From Hyperoplus lanceolatus (lineage: Eukaryota > Chordata > Actinopteri > Uranoscopiformes > Ammodytidae), in assembly GCA_026929865.2 (NCBI GenBank), contig CM049413.1:17569001-17633000 (forward strand): 64,000 nucleotides of DNA. The letters are read 5' to 3'. Under the pieces are notes generated by a model. The model saw only the letters and a list, made by a program, of their open reading frames with translations, had not been told where the DNA came from and ran no database searches. The stretch's first letter is position 1. Each line of letters starts with the position of its first letter. This document shows positions 1-18,986 of this stretch, piece by piece. Made by a program: the position numbers and the translations under genes.

Positions 1-1987
1 TTCCACTTGGATTAACAAAAATCTCCTCAGGATTGACAGATCCTTTGGGTCCTTGTATTTTTTCATTGCCCTGGGCTCATGATCTGCTTGTGTTTATATA
101 CTGTCCAGTCTATACCGTATATTGCTATTAAAGATTCTCCAGGGTTTTGCAGTCCAGGCAGTGGCCATCCAGCCTAATGACACGGGCTATTAAGGCTTCA
201 TTAATCCACACAGGGAGGGAATGAGGAAGGCGTTGATGTGTCCGCCCACATACAGCGCCAAAGTCATCCATGGACCCAGATGTTAAATATATCCCATAGT
301 GGGGTGTAGCTCTTGTCAGTGACACTGAACGAATACCATGTTTCCACCTGAAATTGGCTAAAATCAGGGGCATGCAGCAGAAAAACACATATAGACATGC
401 GCAGGAGCATGTGCACTGTACATGTGTCCATGTCCATTTGAATGTTTTACCTTGTGTAAACCCTTTATATTAACCTCTTCAGAGTGGTACCTCTAATGGG
501 TCATAAAGTGATTGCAATCTTTGATTAATATTTGGAGAGACAGTGCACAACTGAATTTAAAGCTGACTGCACCAATTTTTGCTTTAAATTGATGCAATGT
601 TGGAGATAACAGCTGAATTGCATTTGCAGTTATTTGCCCAAGGCAAAATTTGCCATGAGACTGATGGAAGATGGATAATGTAAACAAGCAAATGACTTGT
701 CCCAGAAAATATTGCTGAGAGGCAAAGTGACCCGTGATACAAGTTCTGCTTCGGAATACTGTGCAGGCAATTACTATTAACTCATACAAAGCTTTATTTA
801 ACCAGTCAACAACGGGAAACAACTATACTAGTGCCGGTGCGTACTTACACTACAAGTGTTATATATACACAGAACTTTCATGGTTGTTTTGTAGTTTGTA
901 TTTCTCATGATCTAGAATACATGAAAATAAATCCTTTTGATTGTCTATTTGTATAATATAACTCTTCCTATTTACATGCCGTCTAAGAACAGAGAGTTAT
1001 GGCATTTGGGTAAAATTAGCTTTGGCTCTGTGACGTTGACACCCGCATACTCACACATGCATCTACAGTATATAAGGTATATAGATACATTTATATGTCT
1101 TTTTTGTTAATGGGTGCTTTCTATCAACTGTAACGGACGCACACCTGCCGTGAACAGTGGCGGTGGATATATCATGGCTTGGGTTGTTGTGGGTGAAAGG
1201 TCAGCGCTGACTCAGGGAGAAGCAGATGGAGGGACCTCTCTTAATTGGATGGTGTTTTTACGACAAATCGGTCACAGTCATGGGTGATGTATCTCAAGGT
1301 GTTTTCCGTTAGTTTCTCTTCCCACTTCACTTGATTAATGACTTTAAAGCTACAACGAGTAAGTCGGCACGTTGGCGACACCTTTGAACAAAAGCGCTAG
1401 TATTTTTACGACGCCAGCTATCGTGAAGTTGTTTTCTAGCTTGTGCAGGGTGTGCAAGATTCAAATAATCAGGAAGCAATATAGTGCGTGTCCGTGTGTT
1501 GAAAGTGTGAGGGCACCGGACTCTTTTCGGCTCGGTGAGAGTGGTTAGTGACACAGCATCAACTACACCTGATTGCAATGAGTTGATCCATTGTCACCTC
1601 TCACGGAGCTGAACGAGTATGTGTCCCCATACAAAGCGAATGAACGAGAGACGGCAGTTAGTTATGGATCACAATGAGGTAATGTGTTTATGTTGTTGTA
1701 AATAATGACTATTTCAGATGAATAATGGTCATCTGATGATGCTGGTGAGGCAAAGTAAACTTTGTTTTAGTAGGCTACCGCTCATTCATTTAGGAGTAAA
1801 CACTGCAGTCTAGGTTCACTCCATGAAATTGTGTATACGTTGCTTGGCAACGCCCTCCCGCCCGCCTATCACTCTCCCTTTTAGCTTTTCTTCATTGCAT
1901 TTTCTTTTTTTTCTTTGATGGTTCAGCCCCGTTATCAGTCATTATGACGACAAATAACTGTCTCCAACAAGGCTCCAGGTCTCCTTC
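1..1987. other. Intronic DNA, no exon or complete repeat recognised
   Basis: The stretch precedes window exon 1 and is inferred to be intron of csmd2. No long open frame with family resemblance, RNA gene or microsatellite array is visible. The segment around 1120-1660 is richer in CpG and looks like old repeat material, but I could not define termini. Confidence 0.5.
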
Positions 1988-2523
1988 TAGGGTGACCAGA
2001 TCGCATTTCCATTACTTTTCACACGTCCCGCAAATTGAGACGTTGTCCCGCATTGTTATTGAAAGTGAGCCCCCCTTTTTAAATGCGTGTTTTATAATCT
2101 GGCATTTATCCGATATCTGTGAGGAGACATCAGTCTCCGTTTGTCTGTGTGTGTGTGTTTGTCTGTGTGTGTGTATCAGGCTGCTGGGCTCTGTGAAGGT
2201 GCTGCCTGCAGTGCGTCAGCGTTTACTTTCCTGTTACTTCAAAATAAAAGCCAACTCACGTTTGTCAAGTGAAATGCTAATGTGAAGCCAGTGAAATGCT
2301 TTTAATGTGAAGCCGCAGCCTTAATGCTCTATTTGTTTAACAGTAGCTAACTTAACTGCTGCGCGCTGATCTAAAGATAGTGTTTTTTTAGAAAGCCGTG
2401 TCTCTGGCATTACCAGTGGTGACACGAGTTTATTTTGCTAAAAAAACGGCACTTTGTCCGGCATTGTCCCACACAAACGTAGTCTTTGTCCCACATCTGG
2501 TGAATTGGGATCTGGTCTCCCTA
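1988..2523. mobile_element. Non-autonomous hAT-like element, 536 bp
   Basis: Termini are TAGGGTGACCAGATC at the left and the inverted GATCTGGTCTCCCTA at the right (one mismatch). The flanking octamers are tctccttc and tccccttc, an 8-bp target-site duplication with one mismatch, as expected for hAT transposons. No transposase is encoded. The interior has an imperfect GT-rich stretch (2145-2175). Confidence 0.75.
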
Positions 2524-2531
2524 TCCCCTTC

Positions 2532-4495
2532 CCTCACCTGGAGTGATAGGCTTCTCAAATCGCGTTCCTGCACCACACTGAAATCTGCGACCAATACGGA
2601 TATGTGACCATAGAGCATGCACGCGTGAACCAAAAATCGGACTGGGTGTACGACCAGATCAAATGCAGTAATAAAAACTATATAAAAACGTCTTTCTTTG
2701 CACTGATGGTCTCGTTTGCTGTTAAAGGTAATTTATGATTATGAGAGGAAACATGAGGCTGTTTAAAAGATATTTAAATGTTACTCGTTGCCGCTTTAAT
2801 ATTTTCCTCAAAACTTGGCGACAAAAGAACATAAAGCAGAAATGCATGGAATAAGATGAATACCTTTTTAAAGCTGAATGAAGTGTGTGACCATAAAAGA
2901 CTATATAAGTGTGTGTTATCTCCCACAAATGGTTTCAGACTGGATGAACAATAAAGGCTAATGGAAGAAGAGATCAGACTCCATCAGCCAGAGCGAATAT
3001 CTCTGCTCTCTGCTGTGTAATGGAAGATAACTTGGCCCAATTCCACTTTGCCAAGATAACTTAAAGGCCCAATACCACCTGGCTTGTTTGATTGTTGCTG
3101 TGCTATTTGGAAAGAGGATCAACGATTGCCTTGAACAGAGATTAAAGCACACCCACACCCCCAAATTGAGCTGGTGCTGACGTGAGAATGGGTGTATGTA
3201 ATTGTATGTTTTAAAAAAAAAAGTCTTAATAATAATTAATGATAATTCATTCCATATAGTAAATTGTTGTTTTGCTAACTTTCATGGAACATTTGCACTT
3301 TAGTGTGATTGTTTAACTAGTCAAAGAGGCTGTCGGAGGCTGGCATCTCAGTCACCTGCCAGCCCACAATAAGTGTTTGAACACTTTCATTTCACCATGC
3401 CTCTCTCAGCAATGCAATTCAGTTGGATTTGGCATCGGGATTTTATGTTAGTCCACTTGTCAGATCAAACTTTAACACATGTCCCTCCGCTGTCTGTTTA
3501 TATACATGTGATTCTTGCCTCAGTTGTTTGCAGCCCCTAAAATGTGGGACATAAGAAGCACAGTGTTCTCATCCATTTTATTTCTCACCCTCGTCCTTCC
3601 TTTCATCTGAACGTTACGTTTGAGATGGAGGAAGACATAGCAGCTAATATTGAAAGTGGCATCCATTTGTATTGCATAATGCCCCAAAAGTAGGCACGGA
3701 GCAGCAGAGTAAGACAGAGGGAGGGATTACAGGGAGCGATGGCAAACGAAAGAGAACAAACGCTCTGAAAAACAAAACTGGGAGCCTGACAAAAGGGCCA
3801 TTGAACACAGCGGTGGAATAAAGACCGTCTCTATCTTTTTTGCACCCCATTCTTTTCCATTCATTCATTAGGAAAAAAATATTTGAATGGGTTCACAGTG
3901 AGACTGCTTTTATCAGCGACCCTCAAGCTAATTAAAAAACACTAAAAAAATACATTAAGTTCCTGGGTGGAAAGTAATACTGTGGGTGGACAGCAGGAGG
4001 GACAATCGGAAGAAGAGGCACTGAAAGTAAAGGTTGTGGTTGAGTTTTGGCAGCCCTAGGTGCCTGGATGACTCATTCCCTGTGTACTCCCGAGGCTACT
4101 TATCTCTTGCCTTTATCGCCCTCCCTCTCTTCCTCCCACCATGAAGCCATCTTACGCCCACATTTGCCTTTTTTCTGCCGGCATGGAAATCTCAAAGCTA
4201 TCTATCCTTGCACGCTTTGTAAGATGGTACATGATCAGAAAAATCTTGACAAACGAGTGCTGTACTTTATAATGACATAGAGGAAGAGAGATGTACTGTG
4301 GTATGGTCAAACAGTGTGTGAGCAATGCCACAAGGGAGCAAGGAGTCTGAGTGAGATGAAAGAAGGGAGCAACTGGGACACCAGATGTCCATCTGGGGTA
4401 CATCCAATATCCATTTCCAGCTTGTCCGTGTGGCTCATTACCACATGCAGGACACAGCCAAAGATGTGGCATCAGGATAGAACAATCACTTTTAT
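2532..4495. other. Intronic DNA, nothing recognised
   Basis: About 2 kb of AT-rich sequence without exon-like open frames, inverted-repeat elements or tandem arrays that I can support. Confidence 0.5.
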
Positions 4496-4577
4496 TTAAA
4501 GGTGGAGTTAGCGACCCAGGATATTTTCACTGATTTTGACAACAAACATTGACTAGTATCGCTAACGACACCTTTAA
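4496..4577. mobile_element. Short MITE, about 82 bp
   Basis: The left end TTAAAGGTGGAGTTAGCGA and the right end TCGCTAACGACACCTTTAA are inverted repeats of each other with few mismatches. The same AAAGGTGGAnTnAGCGAnnCnGGA terminus occurs in the longer element at 15582-15784, so both belong to one miniature family. This copy probably has an internal deletion. Confidence 0.6.
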
Positions 4578-5446
4578 CAAGTTGATCAGGCTTTCCACCA
4601 AAGACTTTTAGTTTAAATAAGCATTATTACAACAAGAGGGAGGGGACACTAGAAATTAGAAAGTCAAGGGGAAGATTAGTAGAAGCAATTTAAGCTTAAG
4701 AGAATGTAAGCATCACGCTGACATGGAAATTAAAGTGATTGATCATGTTCTGAAAGACCTTATGAAGAGTTGGCTTTAATGAGCTCAGTTGTTGTTTTGT
4801 CTCAAATGATCACATCAATGTAAAAGGCGTTTGCTTCAGATATCTTGGCTTTGGCACCTCCCTGTATCCTCTCTATTGTCATTTCCTTAGTGGGACCCAG
4901 GCAATAAACACAATTTTAAAAAGAGGCAGTTCAGTGGTTATTTAATATGTGGCAAAATTAAATTGCATGATATTTATTTCCTTTCAGTCAATCCTGCTCA
5001 ACGACGATAGGTTTTGCCATATAGTCAGCCAGTGTGTGCTACTTCTGTGTACCATTCTGAGATGTAACAATGCTGCAAATCAGATTTTTCTGTTCTACCT
5101 CTATTTTAGACTGAAACTGTCTGCAGTCACAATTGCAAGCTCCAACCCATGACAGAAACACATAGGCGTGGTGTCGAGAGGCACAGTCTTGAAGAACAGG
5201 CTGAGAGGAATGATCAGCATCATATCAAAACAACTCCTCAAATCCCCATTTAAAGGCAGCAGGCAATTCCCTAATGGGATGGAAGAAGCCACTGTCTCTA
5301 AGGAGAAGATATATTTTATCTTCAGAAAGAAGGATGGTAACACACAAATATACACCTCAAATAAGCCTCCATGTGGAGATAATGTCCCTTTTTTAAATTT
5401 GGATTTACATTCCTGGAGAGTGCAGTTCCTGACTATTACCTAGTAG

Positions 5447-6744
5447 CAGAGGTGGGGGTAAGTCACTAATGTGCAAGTCACAAGCAAGTCTCAAGTCATA
5501 ACCTTCAAGTCTCAAGCAAGTCCAAGTCACTGTGGTGAGAATCAAGCAAGTCACAAGTCAAGTCATTGCTCAGGTCAAGCAAGTCACAAGTCAAGTCATA
5601 CAAAAATCATATGATCTAACCCAGTTTCTACATTTAAAAGACCTGCATTCCACAGTTTTCTTCTTCATACCGTCATCGACAACATCATCCTTGAACTACA
5701 ATTGAATTATTCTTGGTCTGACCGAGGGGTCTTCAACTAAAATTGAAATGGGTCCAGTTGACAAAATTGTCTTACAACCAAGGTCCGAATCTCATAATGT
5801 CTGCATCCAATAGCGACCCCTTATCTATCACATATGATCAACACCGCACATTTACTTTTCTTTCAACCAAATTTAGGCTACTTTCAATTTCCAATAGCTT
5901 ACTTTTAACATGGAAAACAAGAAAGGCAAATAGTAACAGATAGGCCTATACTTACACAAAACAGACACTTAATGTCCATAATGCATTTAAAATAAAACAG
6001 GTCAAGGATCTGCGCTATGGCAAAAATATCATATCACCTTTTATTTTATGGCAGGATCACATTTTGATTTATCCCGATTAATTTATTTTTTATACTGGGG
6101 GCAAACTGTCATAACGGGCAGTTTGCTGTGCTGTCGGTGCGGGAGCGGCGGCTGTGAGCTGTTGGAAGGAGCCGGTGAACGTGGAACGTGTTTTGTCTCA
6201 CAGAGATGCTCTTATAAAGCCTACACCCCGTGGAGGTAGGGCGCTCGATAAGGAAGAGTGCGTTATTAAGGCAGCAGCACTGCAGGAAACGCTCGTTACT
6301 TTCATTTTCTTTTACAAGACTTGCCGGGGCCGTTACAACGTGAAAAGGGAAGGGAAGAAGGCGCTACATATTTACTGTGATTGGGTTATAAGTGTGTGGG
6401 AGGCTCACGTGAATTATTCTTGGTCTAGCCCATGGACATATAAAGAAAGGTCTAGCCGCCTCCATGACTGCTGCTCCTGTGTTGACCTGCTGACGCTGTT
6501 TGTCCGCGCAGTGTGCATTGCACTGTAAAATCACCCGATCATGTTTCAAAATAAAACACAATTTCTAACGTAATCTAACTTTTAAAAGTTCAAGTAATTT
6601 CGAGTCATCTGCCTCAAGTCTAAGTCAAGTCTCAAGTCATGAAGACCAAGTCAAAGTCAAGTCGAGTCTTTTATTAGTGTTAGTCAAGCAAGTCTCAAGT
6701 CCTCAAATTTGCGACTCGAGTCTGACTCGAGTCCCCCATGTCTG
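5447..6744. mobile_element. Non-autonomous hAT-like element with CAAGTC arrays, 1298 bp
   Basis: Termini CAGAGGTGGGGG and inverted CCCCCATGTCTG are flanked by exact 8-bp duplications cctagtag (5439-5446 and 6745-6752). This is diagnostic of a hAT insertion, with ends resembling Tol2/Charlie types. Within 150 bp of each end there are more than ten AAGTC/CAAGTC words, all in the same orientation at both ends. No transposase reading frame is present. Confidence 0.85.
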
Positions 6745-6752
6745 CCTAGTAG

Positions 6753-8170
6753 TAAAATAAAAGGTTTTTATTAAAACGTTTGTTATGCATTGCTTGTTTG
6801 TAGTAATGCACAGTTCATCCTTTAAATTAGATACTCCAAAAGGAATACACACTTTCCATCTCCTGTATGATAGCTTCAGGGATTTAGATGAAATTTCACA
6901 TTCAAATACGTATCCCAACATTTCATGATTGTGTCTTACATTTGGAGGGATCACCTATCACCTTCCACCAATGCAAGTAACTTGAATTCCCCTGTATTTT
7001 GCTTGCCTTTTTGTTTAGACATGGTCTGAGTAGGTGGACATGGGAGAACAATTGTTTGCCAAAAAGCATTCAAAATCTGCATTGCACCACCTGATCTGCA
7101 TAATTGCAACCACAGTTGCTCTACTTCCTCCACCTTGGTGCAAGGGGGAGCATGTGGGTCCTGGAACAGGTGCAATCACAAAAAATAGACTTGGAAGAAA
7201 TGGCATTGTGTCCATGTTGGTGCAACCGACAACACATACTAGAGTTTGGGTTAAATATATTTCTGTTCAGAAAGCATCTTCGGGGACAACCTGAAAAGAT
7301 GCCTGAAAAAGCAAAGCTGTGGGAATTGAGTGCGGAATCCCCGATGACTAACAACAGTAAAAGATAAGGAGATCATTGTGCAAGTTGTTAGAACTAAATA
7401 GTAGTTGTACTTTGGAGTGGGTGATTTAGAGTAAAACTGAAGTGTGTGGAAAGCAGCCCAAATCTCAAAATGATGTACAAGTATAGACATGCTGGATGTT
7501 ATTTTCAAGCACTTTGGTGCGGTAATAACGTCTCCCTATCATGAATCCTCTACTAGTCTATGTTTTACACTCATTCTCTGCTGATTTAAGCAGTCTGTTG
7601 TGTAAGGATCTAAGTATTAAATACAAAGGAAAAAGGTGAAATAATACATGTATTTTAATGGTCTCTTTACATATTCTTACTTATCCTTATATATTGTTAC
7701 ATTTATAGTTGATAAGCTTGCTTTATACGTTATGTCGACCTGTATACACTGTACTACCCTTCAATAAGTGAGCCTATTATTGTAAAGGGAAAATACTGAC
7801 TCTGCATTATTCAGTGCCTTCATTATAAAAAGTGATGGGAGCAAATTTCATAGCAACATAGGTTTATATGCCATTTAGTTTTATGAATGCCAGTAAGTTG
7901 CTGCTATTAATGGGCTCCTGTTAAATCATGCATGCATTTAATGACCACGTGAACTTCAAAAATAATAATAAAATAATGCATATTTTCGGCTTTTCCACAA
8001 ACCAACAACGGTCATTTGAGGTAATTACATTTAAAAGATGTACATCAGAATCAGATAATCAGAATGTATTCATATTATACTCTCTCTTAATGCAAAGGAA
8101 AACCCAAACACCACCAAAAATCTGTAATTAGTGCAAAAATAAATCTACCTGTCATCAACAAAGATACTAT
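6753..8170. other. Intronic DNA, nothing recognised
   Basis: AT-rich intron sequence. Several short open frames overlap on both strands around 6950-7500, but none has domain features or conserved-looking composition. Confidence 0.5.
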
Positions 8171-8421
8171 TTAACCCTTGTGTGGTGTTCGGGTCTGTGG
8201 GACCCATTATCTTTTTTATCAAAAGAAAACTGATACTATTTATTATGATTTCAAACTGAGACTCATTGGCCTTGGCTCATTTACTGTGAAGAACATATAT
8301 CAGAAAAAAAATGTGGTCAACACACGCTGTACACCCCCCCTACACATTTATATTACATTCAGGATGTTCGGGTCTACTGGACCCAGGGCTAATACAAGTG
8401 TAGAAATTGTAGGTTTTGGAA

Positions 8422-9442
8422 GAGAGAGAAGCTTTTAAAGATGATGTAGAGTTAGAGGGTTCAGAATGTGAGGATCACTCACTATCTCATGATCATTACT
8501 CATCATAAACTGCTTATCAGGGGTCGGGTCTCGGGGCTAGCAGCTTGAGCAGGGGACCCCAAACTTCTCCTTCCCGGGCCACAGTAACTAGCTCGGACTG
8601 GGGGATCCAGAGGTGTTCCCAGGTCAGGGTGGAGATATAATTTCTCCACCTAGTCCTGGGTCTTCCCCGAGGTCTCCTTCCAGCTGGATGTGACGGGAAC
8701 ACCTCCCCAAGGAGGCGCCCAGGGGGCATCCTTACCAGATGCCCGAACCACCTCAACTTGCTCCTTTTTACACGTAGGAGTAGCGTCTGTACTACAAAAT
8801 CTCTCAGGATGACTGAGCTGCTCACCCTATCTCTCAGGGCCAGACACCATGCTGAGAAAACCCATTTTGGCCACTTGTACCTGCGGTCTAGTTCTTTGGA
8901 TCATGACCAAGCCTTCATGACCATAGGTGAGAGTACGAACCAAGACCGATCGAGAGCTTTGCCTTCCAACTCAGCTCTCTTTATGTCACAACGTTGCAAT
9001 AAAGCAAGTGCAATACCATCCCCACTGCTCTGATTCTCCGGCCAAACTGAGGCTCCATTGTCCCCTCCCTCGCAAACAAGACTCCAAGGTACTTGAACTC
9101 CTTCACTTGGGGTTAGGACTCATTCCCTATCTGGAGTAGACAATCCATCGGTTTCCTACTGAGCACCATGGCCTCAGATTTAGAGGTACTGATCCTCATC
9201 CCAACTGCTTCACACTCGGCTGTGAACCAATCCAGTGAGAGCTGAAGGTCACAGACCGATGATGTCATCAGGACCACATCATTTGCATAAAGCAGTGATG
9301 AGCTCACAGTGAGGATCACATTTCTGAAATTTCAGTGTCTGACAGTGACTTTGAAGAAGAGAATGAGATTGAGCATCAGCTAGTTCGAAAACGAAGACAC
9401 AGGACCAGCCTTCAGCAGCCAGCCCTAGGACCAGCCCATTAG
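8422..9442 (+). pseudogene. Fragment of piggyBac transposase N-terminus, split by a LINE
   Basis: The left part ends in FKDDVELEGSECEDH and the right part continues as ISEISVSDSDFEEENE, then HQLVRKRRHRTS, ending at TAG (9440-9442). The two are in the same frame if the 830-bp LINE and one copy of gtgaggatcac are disregarded. Acidic, serine-rich N-termini followed by a basic cluster are typical of piggyBac transposases. The catalytic domain is absent. The start codon is not defined. Confidence 0.6.
8479..9308 (-). mobile_element. Dead non-LTR retrotransposon fragment (L2/RTE-like 3' part)
   Basis: Read on the minus strand it encodes part of a reverse transcriptase: LLYANDVVLMTSS, then DLQLSLDWFTAECEAVGMRI, STSKSEAMVLSRK, and after a deletion or shift LRWFGHLVRMPPGRL and RRPRGRPRTRWRNYIS. 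The usual YADD box reads YAND, so a catalytic aspartate is lost. It is bounded by an 11-bp direct repeat gtgaggatcac (8468-8478 and 9309-9319), consistent with target-primed insertion. The clade assignment is from memory and tentative. Confidence 0.82.
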
Positions 9443-9847
9443 TTTTGTAGTGTAAACTGACCTGAATGGGTTAAATTTCTAATTAAGTTCAAATAAATTA
9501 AAATCAAAAGTTGTGAAAAACCCTGCTTCATTTGTAAATTTGTTGAATTTATTCCCCTAATATCTTTTTTATAATTGTTTTTCTTGTTTTATTACATTTT
9601 ATTCAAAAACAGACAAAAAACGAGTGGTACTTTAATTCATAAATGGGATCTAACAAAGGTGAAGGGCAAATATTAACCATATATGCTGTTTATATTTCTT
9701 GCAAATAGGATAAAGTAAACATCTGTTCAGTATTTTAACATAAAATGTTTGATTGTGTTGAATTAAAACCTCCTAAAATGCAGTGGGTTCACCAGACCCA
9801 CGAACACTGGCTGTGTAACAACAATATGAACACCACACAAGGGTTAA

Positions 9848-10391
9848 GTGTAAGATTCCAACAGAAAACCTTGAAAAGTAAACTGAATAGTGTCCGATTC
9901 TTACCTTAAAAAGGAATGGATGATGATTCTCAAGTGTTTTTATGTGCATTGTGATTGTTTCCGTGTAAGCTAGCATTGACATTAAATATGTTCACCCAGG
10001 CGTACACTGTGCAGGGACTTGCAATCTCACCCATACACAAATAAATACAAGAAGAGAAGCATGCAAAAACCCATTGATGCTCCTCTCCCAACAATATATT
10101 GCAGCAATAACGATGTTATTTCATGAAGCTCTGGTATCAAGGGAATACAATATGCCGGCTGTGTTTGGGGGGATTTGACAGTGTTGCCAAGTTCAATATC
10201 ATTAACATGGTTACACCTGTCTCCTTGCATACTGCGTCAACTCAGACTCACTCTGAAACACGAATAGCTTGTACATACAAACCACAAAGAGGTTGAGAGA
10301 TAGACAGGGGAAAGAAGGGAGAGAGATAAATTGCCCAGTGAAGCATATACGTATGTCCATCTAAAACTGACACCAGATCTGATATGTAATC
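9848..10391. other. Intronic DNA, nothing recognised
   Basis: About 540 bp of AT-rich sequence between two transposons with no exon or repeat termini. Confidence 0.5.
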
Positions 10392-10399
10392 TTCAGTTA

Positions 10400-11007
10400 T
10401 AGGGATGTCCATGGTTAACTGGTTAACCGTTAACCATTAAGAAGATCTTTAACCGGTTAATGCTAAAGGTTAAACGGTTAAATTTTTTTAAATCATCCTA
10501 ATTTCTCTGAAATCCGGACTCTTATTTTGATATCGCTAAACCAGATGTAAGAATGCCAACTGACGGTAAATAATGAAAAGAGTCGTGTAGGCTACTCTCA
10601 ACTTTATAATAGGTCCATGGTACGCTCCCAGAAAGATAGCCAGTCACAACTTATGGTCACAACATTCCCCTGCCATTTAAATTGGCTACTGGTCCCTGAA
10701 TTGTTTTTAAATTAATATGCATGTCAAAAAAATGTTGGGAGCCCTGCTATAATGTTTCATGTATTTCACTATAAATAGGCTACATTAAATCTTAGCCCTG
10801 CGATGGACTGGCGAACTGTCCAGGGTGTACCCTGCCCTCGCCCAATGCAGCTGGGATTGGCTCCAGCCCCCCCGCGACCCCTAACGGGACAAGCGGTAGA
10901 AGATGGATGGATGGATGGATGGATTAAATCTTAGCGGTTAACCGGTTAATAACCGTTCATTCTTGTGGTTAACCGGTTAAAGTAAAAATTCTAAATGGCC
11001 ATCCCTA
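10400..11007. mobile_element. Non-autonomous hAT-like element with AACCGGTT palindromes, 608 bp
   Basis: The termini TAGGGATGTCCAT and inverted ATGGCCATCCCTA match with one mismatch and are flanked by exact 8-bp duplications ttcagtta (10392-10399 and 11008-11015). The subterminal regions consist of repeated GGTTAACCGGTTAA-type palindromes, likely transposase binding sites by analogy. It has itself been hit by a retroelement tail at about 10797-10922. Confidence 0.87.
10797..10922 (+). mobile_element. LINE/SINE 3' tail with (GATG)n, nested in the hAT element
   Basis: It starts near CCTGCGATGGACTGGCG and ends in GGTAGAAGATGGATGGATGG. This is the common fish L2-type tail with a GATG microsatellite end. 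It is bounded by a 12-13-bp direct repeat attaaatcttagc (10784-10796 and 10923-10935). Only the tail is present, so it is either a severely 5'-truncated LINE or a SINE that uses this tail. Confidence 0.75.
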
Positions 11008-11309
11008 TTCAGTTATCATTAACAAAACAAGTGATATAAAGGGCAAATGGTCAGCAGTGTACTGCGGTGAGTCTTTTGTGAGAAGAGGTCTACAGTTTCA
11101 AGATGATGGGGGAATCGATTTATTGACCGAAGTATTTCCAACTCCGCTACGATGTAGGGCGATTTTAGGACCCTTTGTCGCTTGACCCATTATGTCAAAG
11201 TGTGGCTAATGGTTAGCGGGTAGCTAACTTGTTAGCAAGAGTTCAATGATTATTGAGCATCTAACGGTAAGCAGTGGCCTAGAGTAGATCCTGAAATCCT
11301 CAGAGATTC

Positions 11310-11347
11310 GAATCGAATCATAGGATTCCAAATGATTCACACCCCTA
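11310..11347. mobile_element. Solitary hAT terminus
   Basis: GATTCGAATCGAATCATAGG leads into a CACCCCTA end, which on the minus strand reads TAGGGGTGTGAATCA, a common terminus of fish hAT MITEs. I could not find the partner terminus, so this is a truncated copy. Confidence 0.45.
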
Positions 11348-11390
11348 CTCTTATCCTTTACCAGAACAAAAACATTGGCAACCTATGAGG

Positions 11391-11466
11391 CCTTTTCATA
11401 CCACAGCGCAGCAACCACAGCAATGGAGGCGGCGAGTTGCCACGCGGCGGTGTGAAAGGGCCTATT
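11391..11466. repeat. Small palindromic MITE-like hairpin, about 76 bp
   Basis: The left arm AGGCCTTTTCATACCAC and the right arm GTGGTGTGAAAGGGCCT-type end are near inverted repeats, enclosing a short GC-rich middle. The structure suggests a miniature foldback element. No clear duplication was seen beyond a possible TA. Confidence 0.45.
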
Positions 11467-15581
<4,115 letters not shown>

Positions 15582-15784
15582 TAAAGGTGGACTCAGCGAT
15601 TCTGGACATCTCCTCACGATACACTTCCTGTCCGTACTGTGTGTTCGCTGAAACAAAATTATGTTAGTACACTGCCTAGGCTCTGTAAACAAAGCGGGCC
15701 CAAAGTAGCTAGCAACATGCCCTGATGTTGACAACAATGTTTTTGACAAACAAACATTCTCCAGAATTGCCTACTCCACCTTTT
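15582..15784. mobile_element. MITE of the AAAGGTGGA family, about 203 bp
   Basis: The left terminus TTTTAAAGGTGGACTCAGCG and the right terminus CTACTCCACCTTTTAA are inverted repeats that extend inward through TTCTGGA and TCCAGAA. It is related to the shorter copy at 4496. The TTTTAA context makes the exact duplication ambiguous. Confidence 0.65.
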
Positions 15785-18553
<2,769 letters not shown>

Positions 18554-18986
18554 TAAGTGCAAGAAAGTATTATTAAAACCCTAACACACCTCTTTAACCT
18601 ATCTTTTCAAACAGGAATGTTTCCTTCTAACATGAAAGTAGCTAAGGTTATACCATTACATAAGAATGGTGATGAACATTAATTTAGTAATTATAGACCA
18701 ATCTCACTTTTAACACAATTTTCTAAAATTCTGGAAAAGTTATTCAGCAATAGACTTGATGAATTCATTACTAAACATCAACTTCTGTATGACAGTCGAT
18801 TCGGCTTTAGAAAGAATCATTCCACCGCACTGGCCTTGGCTGAATCGGTAGAAATTATTAGTAATGCTATTGATCACAAATTGTACTCTATAGGAATTTT
18901 CTTAGACCTCAAAAAAGCATTCGACACTATTAATCATGACATCCTTCTTAATAAATTGGAGAATTATGTCATTCGAGGTTTGGCAC

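Larger units (their letters stand above)
8175..9843. mobile_element. piggyBac-type element with a LINE nested inside, 1669 bp
   Basis: The ends CCCTTGTGTGGTGTTC and GAACACCACACAAGGG are perfect inverted repeats flanked on both sides by TTAA (8171-8174 and 9844-9847), the piggyBac target site. Subterminal motifs of the form GGGTCTnnnGGACCC recur at 8191, 8369 and, inverted, near 9783. Removing the inserted LINE and its 11-bp duplication leaves about 830 bp. That remainder holds an acidic stretch resembling the N-terminus of piggyBac transposases and then stops, so the element was already non-autonomous. Confidence 0.88.
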
